Below, in pieces: positions 1 through 11,165 of a stretch of DNA of 64,000 bases. The notes beneath the pieces are model-generated. The model did no database searches. It worked only from the letters and a program-made list of their open reading frames with translations, and was not told the origin of the DNA. Source of the stretch: Diphasiastrum complanatum (Eukaryota; Streptophyta; Lycopodiopsida; Lycopodiales; Lycopodiaceae); assembly GCA_029204225.1 (NCBI GenBank), contig CM055103.1, positions 46,332,812 to 46,396,811 on the forward strand, written 5' to 3'. Position 1 is the stretch's first letter. Each line of letters starts with the position of its first letter. The position numbers and the translations under genes are program-made.

Positions 1-2
1 AC

Positions 3-1091
3 ACGAGTATCTACGGTTTAAAGCAATCAGCGCGACAATGGTATAAGAAGGAAGATCAAGCCCTGAAATCCTTAGGATTCAAGCCACTAATAGCTGATTC
101 CAATGTTTATGTAGGAATTACAAATGGGAAGATCATCATTGTAGCTGTATATGTGGACGACACTCTGATACTCTGCAAAAGTGAGGAACTTATTGTTGAG
201 GTGAAGTATGACATCTCGAAACATTTTGAGATTGTAGACCTAGCAGAAGCCAGATGTTATCTAGGCTTACGGATTGACAGAGACTATGAGGAAGGGAAAT
301 TGTACCTTCATCAGTCCAGATATACCCATAAGATCTTAGAAGATTTTGGGAAGATGAATTGCAAAGTAGCAAATACTCCAATGCTTGTAGGAACAATCTT
401 GACAAATGAAGATTGCTCGAAGACTGAGAGGAAAGATAATTGATGCAGCATATACCATACAAGAAGCTAATTGATCACAAATGTATCTTGTAGATAACAC
501 ACATCTTGACATTGCTTATGCCATGTTCAGGATGATCCAATTCAGTACGAATCCAGGCTCGACTCATTGGAAGATTGCGAAACGAATCTTGCAATACCTT
601 CAATTAATGAAGGATTTTGGATTGTATGTTATTCTCATGATGCAGGGTTCCAGATGCTTTCATACAGTGATGCTAGCTGGGCATCTCTCAAGGACGACTA
701 CAAAAGTGTCTCAGGAGGATGCACCATCGCGTCAAGAGCAGCAATTCTCTGGGTCAGCAAAAAACAGACCATCATGGCTTAGTCATCCTGCAAAGTAGAA
801 TACGTAGCAATAACAAAGATGGCCAATGAAATCATTTGGCTCCAATAGTTCCTTGATGAATTAGGTGAAACGAGGAATGAACTTCTGATTTTGCTGATGG
901 ACAATACATCCACAATACATTTGACAAAGGATCTTGTGTTTCACTCAAGGACGAAACACATCGCAATCAAGCACCACTTGATAAGGGATCTGATCAAGAA
1001 GAAGAAGCTGCAGACTACTTTCATTGGAATGAAGGAGATGGTTGCTGACATTTTTGGAAAGGCCTTAGACAAAGGTCTGTTCGAGAAATAG
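3..1091 (+). pseudogene. Copia family A reverse transcriptase/RNase H, 3' part, decayed
   Basis: This is the C-terminal half of a Ty1/Copia pol gene, which enters the window already inside the RT domain. The first frame reads YGLKQSARQWY, then AVYVDDTLIL with the catalytic YVDD, then the thumb (YLGLRIDRDYEEGKLYLHQSRY), and stops near 440. The connection and RNase H follow in other frames: LDIAYAMFRM at 481-600, SYSDASWASL and WVSKKQTIMA at 660-780, and SRTKHIAIKHHLIRD to ADIFGKALDKGLFEK at 891-1091. Several frameshifts and stops make it non-functional. It runs straight into a polypurine tract and LTR, so it is the 3' end of the element. The family assignment is secure; the label A is mine, for a family also seen at 10.6, 34.9 and 61.5 kb. 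Confidence 0.9.
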
Positions 1092-1124
1092 AGGAGCAAT
1101 CTTGGAGTCATCAAGCTATCATGC

Positions 1125-1137
1125 TTTGAGAGGGAGC
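1125..1137 (+). other. Polypurine tract of Copia A
   Basis: The purine-rich run tttgagagggagc lies 34 bases after the RNase H stop and directly before the LTR start. The same tract, followed by the same first LTR bases, occurs at 57901-57913 in Copia B. This is the expected plus-strand primer position for reverse transcription. Confidence 0.75.
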
Positions 1138-1982
1138 TAAAGAAACGAAACGTTTCTGTTACCAAAGCTTTGCTAGCTTTCAACTCTCAATTTGACGAAA
1201 AGACCACAAAATGAAAATGTTCTCGAACAGCACGACACAACACGAAACGAAAATGTTCGCAACGCAAAACACTTCGTGCTCCAAAGGACCAGGAAGATCA
1301 ACCAAGTACTATGAAGTGCAAATCCCTGATCTGATATGGTGACAACAACAAAAGAGCATTAGGACGTGCCTAATCCACCGCTCTTGTAATCCATGATTAG
1401 TTATAGATGTTTAATCTGTCTGATCAAGAATGTTACTCGAAGCGACACAAAAAAGTTTGCAAAATATACATGTTTGCTATATGCATGAAACATATACAGA
1501 TAGATGAAAAATATAGAATAGAAGTCCGCCAGTGAGCGAGACAATTTTGTAAGCAGGATCCACAAAGATCCAACAAGTCCTCTAGTAAGCGAGACACTAT
1601 TCTTGGGAGAACGCCGCTTCTCTCACGCCAATGCGCTGTGTGGGTCTGTCACGCAGTGCTCGATCTCAAGAGGATTAATAGATGATATTATAGCTATTAT
1701 GCACATATTATTCATAATTTTGTCTGATCTCAAATGAATTGTTGTCAGCTATTATTTGTGTATCTCATTTACTTGTTTAATCAATTTCGCACACTGGTTC
1801 AATCTCGTTGAATGCTATATTAATCTATAACGTAGGTCAGCAGTGTCTGTCTACATTCTAGAGGATTGTAAGAATGATGTAGCAGACAATGACCAGCAAT
1901 CATATTCGAACTCCATCCAAATCGATTTCGTTTGCGACTGTTTTTGCTTCACGATTACTTCCCTTCAGCAATATCAATATCA
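1138..1982 (+). repeat. Copia A LTR, copy 1
   Basis: About 845 bp, starting (T)AAAGAAACG and ending AATATCA. The limits come from comparison with two further copies, at 34038-34880 and at 35611-42211 (the latter interrupted). In the copy at 34038 the start is TGAAGAAAC, so the LTR is of the usual TG...CA type and this copy carries a G-to-A change in its second base. Homology with the 34038 copy ends at 1982, which sets the 3' limit. The site into which a later Copia inserted in copy 3 is still empty here: the cgccg at 1612-1616 is continuous. Confidence 0.8.
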
Positions 1983-2655
1983 GAGCTCTTTCAAGTTTCG
2001 CTTCGCTTCGTTTTGTCTACTTTCGTTTCGTTTCGTTTCATTACGTTACAAAGCCTGATAGATTTGCACAATTATTTTTATATTTTTTCCATCATCTAGT
2101 ACCTATTCGGAAGTGAGATTCATTAATGAATGTTGAACTCCATTTTAGAAGTGTTCGAGTGTAGTTCATTGTCGAATAATATTGTTCGACAGTTCCAAAC
2201 CATGGCTTACAATTTCTAAGATTTGACTGTGGGAAATAATTACCTCAGATCTAGTAGAACATAACTTATCAAAACTTCTTGATAAGGAGTATATCAATTG
2301 TCGATAGATTTAATCTTGTCGAACTTTTGAAATCACTAAGAACTCTGAGTATTTCATCAGAATTATTTGAAACTTTGGAAAATCAACTTAACTAGTGTGG
2401 TACTATTGCATTACATTAAGGTAGTATTGGCAGCCTGACCTCTCTAATATGTGAGGATAACCAGGTTTTCATATGCTAAAACATAAAAAGCCTTATTTTT
2501 TCCAATTATTGTGAACTATCCATCTCTGTGGGAACGATAATCCTATATACTACACTAATATCTTATGATCTAAAGTGAACATGCTACGACAGTTCTTGAA
2601 GAGTAAAGCTATGCAAAATTCTGTACTTGTGTAACCATCTATATTTACAAGTAAA

Positions 2656-3377
2656 ACCCATGTTCATAAGTCATGCTTATAGCATTCATGCTAATCATAA
2701 GCATCTCAGGTAGTCAGTGCAAGGTGTTTTTTTAACTCCATCCAGGAGGCCTATGTAGTTTCAAGATTCTATTCATTAGAGTTACGTAGTATCAAGATTT
2801 CGTCCATGAGAAAATTACAACAATCAAATTTGTGAAAAAAATGAGATCCCAATAATTAAGACCTAGGTAACGATGGTGCTGCGAGGCAAATGCAGGACCA
2901 TCCCGTTGTTGGTGCTGTTCAGTACAATAGCAGGTCTCTCTCTGTTCACACATGCAGATGCATATCGCTGCATGGTGATACGTTAAGCAGAATCGTTGAG
3001 CCTAACTCATAGGAAGCAGCGCTCCATAGAAACAACTTCACACAGGCCTGTAGTACCCTCATCTTGATCGTAAGAACTATTTACAGCAAGTCCCACCCAG
3101 ACTTTCACGATACAGACAAAGGCTCTACATTTTCAAGACTTGAAAAGCACAGTTCAAATCTAGTGTTCAGACAGGGAGATGTCGGCCGTGAATGGAAGGT
3201 GTGGACAAACCTCGCTCTGATACCATGATACAGAATGTGCAGCAAGCAGCTATCACGAGATCAGCGAGAGAGGAAAGAGAGAGAGCATCACACACCAAGA
3301 GAGAGAGCCAGAGAAACTCTAACTACATATTGTAGGCTAAAGCCTCTACATAGGTGCGAACAGGTGGAATAGGCGTC
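2656..3377 (-). mobile_element. Leader plus 5' LTR edge of an unidentified minus-strand LTR element
   Basis: This segment is present only in block X. It contains gctctgatacca at 3214-3225, the reverse complement of TGGTATCAGAGC, the usual plant primer-binding site complementary to initiator tRNA-Met. Immediately next to it is tgatacagaatg at 3226, so the sequence from 3226 should be the 3' edge of a minus-oriented 5' LTR, and 2656-3213 its untranslated leader. There is no coding sequence. The partner LTR is not visible, so this is a fragment or part of a non-autonomous element. Confidence 0.5.
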
Positions 3378-3799
3378 CCTCTCAAACGTCGTCGTGAATG
3401 TAACTGACGGTCACATAATATTTAGTTATTATTTACCTCAGTGTGAATACTACCATTATAATTCATAGAAAAAACGATCTGAAAAGACAAAAAAAAGAAC
3501 AAACTCACCGATTCGACTGCAGAAGACGTATTTCATATCAACTACCACTAATTAGGCTCTAGCTACCGGGGCCTAATAATCAAACAAGGTGGTTTAATAT
3601 AAGCTGTTTGCTTGCAGGTTAGAGTATGAAGTGAGCTGCGCTTTCAGTATAGATACGGCAAGTTAACTTACGTTTAATGGTGATGCTATTGCAGTAGGTT
3701 GGCTTCATGCGAGGAGTTGGCAGAAAGAAGGGTGCGACAGCAGATAAGGGGTTGTCCAAGAGAGCGCAATTGCGATTGGTGATGTGTTTGTCTTGGCTG

Positions 3800-4936
3800 C
3801 CGGATGTGCAAATACCTAGACTGTGAGTGCAGCGATTGTGTTGTTTTCTACCGCAATCTGTCATAATCGCCCTCCCTTCTCACTCTTTCTCTCTCATCCT
3901 TTTCTGTCTATCTGATTAGATTGGAAGTTAGACAATCTACTGTTACTCATTTTTCATTTGGCTCATTTTGTGGCTTTCATTTGTCTGCTGGTCGAGAGTA
4001 TAGGCAGTTAGCTAGTTTCGGTTTTTGCAGTTGAAAGAACAGTACAAATTCAAGTATAAACGGCGCTCCAATAAGTGGCATTAGTGATTACGTAATCTCC
4101 TCTCCCTGAGGCCAGGAGTTTACTCCAATCTGCCGCATAAACGAGGAAACACAAGAGAGAATTTATGCATAGACATGTATGTTTGTTTTCCTCAGCTGAT
4201 TCTGCAGGATTTCCTCGTGTTGATAATCCCGTTAGTTGACAACGAATTTTCAGGCTACCCAGCTGGTTGTGAAGAAAGTCTTGGTTCTGATATGCAAATA
4301 TCCATAGTATATACTGCAATTGTAGAGATTGTGCTGCAGTAGCCAACATTTCTGGATCTTTCCTGGCTTCAAAAGGACAGAGAGAGCAGTTTACATTCTA
4401 ACAAGTATTGGCTACTACGTACCCTTCCAAGTAATATGCTGGTGCTTGAAAAAATACATTTTTTTATGAGTTGATGTATTTCAAAGAGTTCGAATGGTTG
4501 ATGATTTATGATCTCTTTCAATATGCATATTTGTTAAATGTTTTTTTATGTTGCCCTTGTCTTGCAAATGCAATATACTATGTGTTAAAGTTGCTCATGG
4601 GAGTCGGTGAATAAATCAATCGTCAAGGATAATATGAATTATTAAAACAAGAACCATACAGTATTCTAACACAAAGGCCTTGCTATATCATATTGCTGTA
4701 TTTTTACTTCATGTCAAGCCAACAATTTTAGCCTATGGGAAGGCGTTTATGACATAACACGAGAACAATAAGTTGAATTTTTTGTAGAGATAAAATTGAT
4801 GTACTATTAAGATAGAATTTAAAAATTTATCAAATTATTTTGTGCAGTGGATTTATATTTTGATTTTGAAATATAACCATGATCTTCATACGTTTGTATT
4901 TTATAATAGGAAATTTGATATCACTTTGTTTAAACT
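3800..4936. other. Block X-specific spacer, no recognisable gene
   Basis: About 1.1 kb that replaces the ULP1-bearing segment (43321-44876) of block X'. Short open frames exist on the minus strand (for example 4050-4349, 99 codons), but I see no known domain, and the AT-rich 4440-4930 part has no coding character. The pieces at 3780-3870 and 4290-4345 share a loosely similar motif (gcaaatacc.. / gcaaatatcc.. followed by a gcagcgattgtg-like string), suggesting an old short duplication. Confidence 0.4.
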
Positions 4937-5301
4937 ACTCGATCCAGAACACTTTCCATGAAAGGTAAGAAAAAATGATCTTTCTTTGTAACCACATTTA
5001 ACGCTTTCAGATTTACACAGATTCGTATTTTGACGTTCTTTTTGGGTACTATGACTATTGGCGATACCCATTATGAATGCTCGATTTCATAGATGAAATC
5101 GAGGTCGAGCAGCTTCTGCAATTCTCGTTCGATTAGTTCCATGTAGTTGGGATTGCAGCGATAATATTGGCTCACCTTGGGGACTGCTCCATCCACCAAG
5201 GGTATGGTGTGTTGGGGACTACGGTTGGTGGCATACCCTTCAGATCCTTGTAAGTCCATGAGAAACAGTCCTTGTATTTCACCAACAAAGTACGTAGCCA
5301 T
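4937..5301 (-). pseudogene. Ty3/Gypsy reverse transcriptase N-terminal fragment
   Basis: Read on the minus strand, this carries the entry to a Gypsy RT: HTIPLVDGAVP, then YYRCNPNYMELIERELQKLL, an in-frame stop at the position before WVSPIVIVPKKN, then ICVNLKALN and KDHFFLPFMES. These are the conserved blocks just before the first catalytic aspartate. The frame ends at a stop after LDRVV, where block X departs from X'. The fragment lacks the YxDD half, RNase H and integrase, so it is a relic. The paired copy at 44817-45196 has a frameshift where this one has only the stop. Confidence 0.85.
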
Positions 5302-5389
5302 GTGAACTGAGTGAGTGTCAATTTTTCTCCCACATAAACAATCTTCTTTTATGAAAAGTAACTATCACTTTGACTTTTTTTTACCAGTT

Positions 5390-5930
5390 AAAAACTGCCA
5401 CGTGGTAGTCTGACGCTTGACGCGCAGGTTGGAAAGTGCACCAATTATTTTTTGAAGAAAATAGATGACATTTTTGCTTTTTAATCTATTCAAAAAATGG
5501 GCAGAATAGTCACCAAGTATGCATTACGTACTATGGAATGGGCCGGGCACATGCCATTTTGCCTGGTAAGGATTTCCAGAATTTTTTTAGGCTAAGCCCG
5601 AAGGGGTCAAGCCTAATTTTTTTTGGAAAGCCAAACCAGGCATAATGGCTTGTGCCTAGCGCTTTCCATTGCATAATGGATACTTTGAAAATTTTTACAT
5701 GCTCATTATGAAGCATAATGAGGAGTCTGACTTTTTCGAACCACTCTGATGCTGCCGCATGGCAGCCTAGCGCCTGACGCCTGACTCTTGACATGTAGGC
5801 TAGAACGAGCAGCAATTTTTCTTTTGAAAAAAACATATGCCTATTTTGCTTTTTAATTTGTTCAAAAAGTGAGCATAATAGGCACAAAGTATCCTTTACG
5901 TGAACGAAATGTGCATGTGAACAACAAATG
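5390..5930. repeat. Two diverged direct repeats of about 150 bp in an AT-rich spacer
   Basis: The segment at about 5395-5530 (ctgccacgtggtagtctgac..., gctttttaatctattcaaaaa..., cattacgta) recurs in diverged form at about 5749-5900 (ctgccgcatggcagcct..., gctttttaatttgttcaaaaa..., ctttacgtg). Both are also present in block X' (45310-45810), so the repeat predates the block duplication. No coding function is evident. The arrangement would fit repeats inside a Gypsy LTR or leader. Confidence 0.55.
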
Positions 5931-6313
5931 TGCATGTGCAAGTGGCAGCCCGTCATTGGCTACCCACGTGCACATTCCATCAAAATTTTCATGTGATTTG
6001 TGTTAACCTTTTTATTGGTTTGTCCACTTGAGAATTATGACAACACGTCTCAAAAAAATTCTTGGTTCTAAATTCACATGAATTTGATTTCCCAAGGTGC
6101 GTTGAGAAGAGAAAGAAAATTTGGAACTTTGGCATAAGTGGGTGCCCCACAATTTGGCATAAGTGAGTGCCCCACAAATTTAGTTGTGTGTGGTTCCACC
6201 ATTTTCTTCGTTAAAATGTCAAAAGTGATTTTATGTGCGGGGTAAAGAAGGCTTAATTCACTAAGGTGGCATTTTAGGAGGGAGGGCGGGTGGGGGGAAG
6301 GGCATGCTTTGAG

Positions 6314-6374
6314 GCCCTTCCGTCCCGGAAGGTGCTGCGCCCGAGGGCGTAGCGCCTTCCACGGGCGGAAGGGC
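6314..6374. repeat. GC-rich long hairpin
   Basis: Two nested inverted repeats: gcccttccgtccc (6314-6326) pairs with gggcggaagggc (6363-6374), and ggaaggtgctgcgccc (6327-6342) pairs with gggcgtagcgccttcc (6345-6360) with two wobble positions and almost no loop. It is followed by gagccggcccta, a string reminiscent of hAT-type termini. The copy in block X' lies at 46225-46285. It stands out sharply from its AT-rich surroundings and is probably the end of a small DNA transposon, though no matching second end is visible. Confidence 0.6.
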
Positions 6375-6787
6375 TGAGGAGCCGGCCCTACCTCTATGTC
6401 ATAATCGCTTTGTTCTCTCCTATTTGAATCACTTAGTTTTGATTTGCGCTTGTGCTTGAGGTTTGGTAAGAACATTGATCTATGTGTGTTTGACATAATG
6501 ATGTTGTTATTGCAGCCATCGCTTTTAGGTAGGACGATCGTAACTATTCTCGACAGGAAGCTACAACTCGCAAGCTCGAGTTAGAAATCGTAAGTAAGCA
6601 ACTATGAAGGAATGGGTTCTCCTGTCAATACTTAACTTTCAGCAGTCTTCCGTCCCGGGATGGAAAAATTATAAACGTTTTTATCAGCTTCTTTCCAAGT
6701 TTTGCGCTCTCTCTCTCTCTTTTGTTGCATCAGGTATTGTTCACTAGCTCAAAGCTATCGAAAATTAGAAATATTAGAAATATTAAC

Positions 6788-6957
6788 TATGAGGCCTAAA
6801 GTCGCCGCCATGATCCGTTCTAAGAGAAACAAATATGTTATGCACCTTTTGACAAAGAAAATGCTTGGTAAAGGACCTCAAGACTGCTCTCCATCGATGG
6901 CTCCAGGAGTTCAGCATACACTATTCTCCATTTAGATGATTCAGATGAGGAAGACTT
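6788..6957 (+). pseudogene. 5' coding fragment of an unidentified gene, frameshifted copy
   Basis: Starts MRPKVAAMIRSKRNKYVMHL, a basic N-terminus, and after about 36 codons is thrown out of frame by a 14-bp insertion at about 6885 compared with the copy at 47088. It is preceded by intron-like splice sites and an untranslated-leader-like region (from about 6400). Its 3' side is cut by an LTR-like segment beginning near 6965. See the better copy at 47088-47303. Confidence 0.5.
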
Positions 6958-6964
6958 ATAAAGC

Positions 6965-7036
6965 TTTGGAAATGGTGAACTTAACAACCCTCTTCCAACA
7001 GTCTCGAACTATTTATAGTTTGATAGAACACTCAAG
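6965..7036 (+). repeat. Copia C LTR remnant (5' side)
   Basis: The string ttggaaatggtgaacttaac, then caacagtctcgaactat and agtttgatagaac, matches the start of the 3' LTR at 8255-8360 apart from a central deletion. It therefore marks the 5' side of the decayed Copia C element. Confidence 0.55.
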
Positions 7037-7269
7037 CTATGACACGTTCGATAATGCTTCAAATACAACGTCCATTGAACATTTGAAGAAACTATCGGCT
7101 CTATGTACCTAATTTAAAAAGTGACCTACTCTCTGTATCGAAGATGGTAGATCTTGGCATGCAGAATGGTGGATCACAAATCGAACAAATTACCTGTTGT
7201 CGGAATAAGATAATGTAACTTGTATCAGCAAGCAAGAATTGTCAACAACTACGACAGTGCATTGAATGC

Positions 7270-8254
7270 ATCTGAAGGTGAAAATTCTTTGTGGCACAAG
7301 TGAATGTATCATCTAAATATGAAGAATTTGTATAACATGAGCAAAAATGACCTTGTAAATGGTCTTAAAGTTACAAGTGCCAATTCAGATTTCTGGGAAG
7401 CTTGTTTGAAATGTAAACAACATCGAGATCCATTCGTTCATGAAGGGAGGAGAGCGAAAGATGTTTTTGAGCTAGTACATTGGGATGTCTATGGATCTAT
7501 GAAGGTCAATTCTCTCTCAGGGTCAAGATACTTTCTAACATTCATTGATGATTTCAGTAGAATGACTAGTATATAAAATCTAAAGTTGAAGTCTGAAGTA
7601 TTTGATGATTTCAGAAGGTTCGTAGCATTTGTAGAAGCATGATCGTTTGCAAAGATAAATCAACTCCAATGATTTTCGAAGCCAGATTGTTGAAATATGA
7701 TTGTTCGAACACAGATGTGGACAAATAGACGATGCAGAAGATACCATATCAGAATTTAATAGGGAGTCTAATGTACCTCATATTTTGTACAAGACATGAT
7801 TTGGCATTTTCTGTTTATGGACTTAGTCAGTTTTCATCTAGTCTTGGAATGCAACACTGGAAGATGTTGAAAAGGATCTTATAGTATCTCAAATGTACGT
7901 ATACATTGGGGCTAATCTACGAAAGCAAGCACGAGTTCACTCTATGAAACTACAACGATGCAAGCTAGGCAAGTTGCAATGACAGTAGCAAATCGATAAC
8001 TGGTGGATGTCCACTATTGTTTGAAGCTGCAGTGAGCTGGACTTGTAAGAGGTAGATACATGATTAGTCTTCATGCGAAGCAAAATATTTGGCAATCTGA
8101 AAAGTGGCGAACCAGGTGATATGGTTAACGATGAATTCATTAGATCAGAAGATATGATTGTAGATATTCTCACAAAGCCATTGGAAAAAGTACTATTTGA
8201 AAGACATAGAAAATCGATGGGAATCGGATGAAAAGGGTGTATCGTACAAGAGGG
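7270..8254 (+). pseudogene. Copia family C integrase-start and RT/RNase H-end fragments
   Basis: The first part (about 7285-7640) carries the pre-integrase zinc-binding region: WHK, stop, MYHLNMKN, then EACLKCKQHRDPF, then the first integrase block VHWDVYGSMKVNS and YFLTFIDDFSR with the catalytic aspartate inside VHWD. The middle of pol is missing. From about 7740 the connection and RNase H appear (IPYQNLIGSLMYLI, FCTRHDLAFSVYGLSQF), then broken frames, and finally an ADIFTKPL-like end (gatattctcacaaagccattgg) near 8162. A purine tract acaagagggag at 8244-8254 precedes the LTR. It is an internally deleted, heavily mutated copy; its pair is at 47555-48370. Confidence 0.85.
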
Positions 8255-8360
8255 AGTGTTGGAAATGGTGAACTCAACGACCCTTTTTCAACAGTCTCAA
8301 ACTATCGAGAATTCTCGACTTATCGAGATTTCTCAGACTGTTGATAGTTTGATAGAACGG
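8255..8360 (+). repeat. Copia C 3' LTR, truncated
   Basis: Starts TGTTGGAAATGGTG right after the purine tract and is cut off at about 8360 by minus-strand Copia sequence. It contains the perfect 14-bp palindrome tcgagaattctcga (8305-8318). Confidence 0.6.
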
Positions 8361-8370
8361 CTTACTAGGC

Positions 8371-8945
8371 TTAAAACATAAATTGGCTTACCAGGCTTAC
8401 AACATAACTTATGTAAGGACGAGTAGTAGTAAGGTCAATTAAGCATCCAACTACTTGATGAATCAAAGTAGAATCAATCAACTCACTCTTATCCTCATTA
8501 CATAGCTTCCTACCAACTTCAGTTGGTGTAGATACTAGCTTACTATCACACATTTTGAAGCATTTGAGAATCCTGTTCACATACTTCATTTGTGTAAGTG
8601 TGATACCATCCACTTCTACTCCAAGACAATAATGCTTCAACTCTAGATCTATCATATCAAAGCTAGACGACAATTTTTTCTTTATTGGCTTTATGAGATT
8701 CTCATCATTGCTAGTGATTAAGAGATCTATCCACATATAACACTATCAAGATATACTAGAGTCACGTGAAAAATAGTAAAGATTAAAATCAGAGGAACTG
8801 CATACCAAACCTCTAGGTTAGAGACACTCATCAAAGTGACTATACCAAGTGCGTGGTGCTTGTTTCAAACCATACAAGACTTTTTTTCTAGTTTGCACAC
8901 ATTTTTCTCATTGCCTTGTATAATAAAGCCACTTGGTTAGCACAA
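8371..8945 (-). pseudogene. Minus-strand Copia RT fragment
   Basis: On the minus strand this reads YGLKQAPRTWY, a stop, then a region where YVDD should be, seen as CYMWIDLLITSNDENL: the catalytic YVDD has become MWID. It continues through LKHYCLGVEVDG, YVNRILKCFKMCDSKLVSTP and the connection LTTTRPYISYVVSLVSQFMF at 8371. The active-site change and stops make it inactive. Its continuation (RNase H) is missing because of the junction with Copia C. Confidence 0.85.
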
Positions 8946-9038
8946 AGAATCCATTACATTTTGCTAATGTGACTCATAAGTGCTTGATGCACCTGATATT
9001 TATCAGGTTCCTTTCTCTCATTCATAGTGTTAAAATTC

Positions 9039-9500
9039 TGTTAGGATCTAGTGCAGTATGCAGCTCACATCAATCAATCACCATAGACACTCCTCACAAG
9101 CTCTCAAAGATGGCACAACAAGAGCTTTACTGTATTACAAAGAAAACTGTACATATAGCAAAAGCCCCAACATGCATGGGCTCGACAAGTTTCAACACAC
9201 TAAAAAAGCACCTGTCTAAGTAAAAGGCCCAACACGAGCTAAAATAGTGACAAACTCAAGACATGCCCCTAAGTATAGCAAATGTCGTAAAAAATATACT
9301 GTACAGGCTAATTTCTCCACATGTGTGGCTACCTGGCAAACCCAAGTAGCCGCCTACAGGATCAGTGCCTGAATAATATGATAATAGTGGGTCATGTCCC
9401 GAACACAACAAATACAGTAAATCTAATTAACTGTATACTAGTTACAGTATCACATTTGAAGCTTACAAAATATGAATTAGATCAACTCTGATTTCTAACA
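9039..9500 (-). repeat. LTR of a minus-strand Copia-like element
   Basis: 462 bp bounded by TGTTAG...CTAACA, a matching inverted end of LTR type. On its right side ctcccttaaactcaaatgtg (9501-9520) is a pyrimidine-rich string, that is, a purine tract on the minus strand, so this is the 3' LTR of a minus-oriented element. No partner LTR with the same ends is visible to the right, so the rest of the element is lost or outside. Confidence 0.6.
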
Positions 9501-9516
9501 CTCCCTTAAACTCAAA

Positions 9517-10570
9517 TGTGATAGGAGTAAAGAAATAAATTGCAGTAGCGTTTGGAGTGTCCAAAAGATGTTATGCATGTCACAACTACCCTGTACTTGA
9601 CTCACACTCAAGCACACCATCAAACCATCAGGTTTGGCACACAAAGTATCATGCAAACACAATGCTCATACAGGGAGTCTCCTGGTCACCAACCTACTAG
9701 ACAAGCCGAACTCCAAAGCATCACCTACTCCACTTGGCTCCTAGCATTTGCTCGCTCTCCCTGGCTATGTGCCACTTGACACCATGCCAACGCAAGCTTG
9801 TCCCTGAGCTCGCCGCTCATGGGATCCCGAGACACATGTCTCCCTGATCGTAGTGAGGTATACGGCTTTGAGTGACTTCCTCTAGGCTTATCCCTAATCT
9901 CACCACCTGAGAATCTCACCATGGAAATTCCAACACCTATGCCAAGCCTAGACTCCTGCAAATACAGCTAACTATATAGAAGCTATAGATAGCTTATCCA
10001 CGCTCGTGATGGTAGATGCCTCCCCATCGCTGCCAATGTCCAATGACTGGCCCCCTGTTGTAATGCCAACCTGTACTCCCAAGTGAGCACACAATGAAGT
10101 CGTCACCATAGCAGAACACTCACCCTGTGTTTGCCCTCCGATAACACCCCGTGCGATCTCCATCAGCTTCCAACCTAGAGCTGGCTCTCAAAGCTTCAAG
10201 CTTTGCCCATTTGCATTTGCAGCTTTCTGATTCCATCATGAATCCCACCTGTAAGTCATGTCCATGACAATGACTCAAGTCCAATATTAAATAGTTTCTC
10301 CCTGATGATCATCCCATGTCATCCTGCAGTGCTATCTCTATCAGGTATCCCAATGCCATCCATGATCTCGAAGATCTGAGCATCTACCCTATAGTGCCCA
10401 CCTGTATTCCCTCAAGATAGTTCCAAGCTGCTCCTGTGAATGGTTCCAAACCACTCCATGAGAATACACTGAGATGTGAACTCCGAAGCCACCATCAAGT
10501 CCCTCACATAAATGTGCATGCCAATATTCCTCCAAGTGAATCTGTGAGATCTTCCATGGCCTAATCCTTT
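9517..10570. other. Unassigned spacer, possibly interior of the element ending at 9500
   Basis: About 1 kb with relatively high GC and repeated clusters such as cctctaggcttatcc and gcctccccatcg. Open frames on the minus strand (9725-9961, 9972-10163) show no recognisable motif. No RNase H, which would be expected beside a Copia 3' LTR, can be read. Confidence 0.35.
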
Positions 10571-11159
10571 AGAGCAACAGAGCTCTTGGAGTTGGTACAC
10601 TCCGACATCTGTGGACCTTTGATGTGGTCTCTGTGGGAGGTTCGAAATACTACATTACCTTCATTGATGACTTCAATAAGTTTAGAGTTTAGGGTTTAGA
10701 GGAGGAAAATACATCTCCAACCAGTTTGTTAATTTTTGCAACAGTCGAGGAATCCTTCACAGGAAGACAACAGCCTACACACCACAACACAATGGTGTAT
10801 CTGAGAGGAAGAACAAGACTCTCATGGAAGCTGCAAGGTGCATGATGGCCTATTCTAAGGCATCAAGAACACTATGGGTTGAAGTAGTGGCTACCGTTGC
10901 CTACCTATAGAAAAGGACAAGCAAATTTGGAGTTCCACACCACTCCACATGAAGTGTGGTGGGGTAACAAGCCTAGTCTAACACATGTACGTGTCTTTGG
11001 TTGTGTTGCATATGCACACATTCTTGACAAGCTTTGAAAGAATCTAGATGAAAAGTCAAGCAAGGATACCTTGTAGGATATGACATTCATTCATCATACT
11101 ACAGGATCTATATGCCAGAGACTAATCACATAAAGACTATCAGAGACGTCAGACTGTCA
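10571..11159 (+). pseudogene. Copia family A integrase fragment, heavily mutated
   Basis: Pieces of the Copia integrase core in changing frames: ELVHSDICGP-like start near 10578, GGKYISNQFVNFCN, GILHRKTTAYTPQHNGVSERKNKTL near 10750-10830 (the last catalytic glutamate in SERKNKT), then a MEAARCMMAYSKASRTLWVE block and an LPK/CxC-type C-terminal part to about 11150. It closely follows the better preserved copy at 61563-62400. Numerous stops and shifts make it non-coding now. Confidence 0.8.
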
Positions 11160-11165
11160 TATTTA

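Larger units (their letters stand above)
1983..8240. repeat. Duplicated block X (pairs with 42212-48370)
   Basis: Long stretches match the second half of the window in the same order and orientation: about 1983-2655 with 42212-42889, 3378-3799 with 42893-43320, 4937-6392 with 44877-46306, and 6392-8240 with 46690-48370. Identity by eye is high, with scattered substitutions and small indels. The copies differ by large indels: 722 bp here at 2656-3377 is absent from the other copy, about 380 bp there (46307-46690) is absent here, and 3800-4936 is replaced by unrelated sequence there. The block includes the preceding LTR, so LTR and X were duplicated together. Confidence 0.85.
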
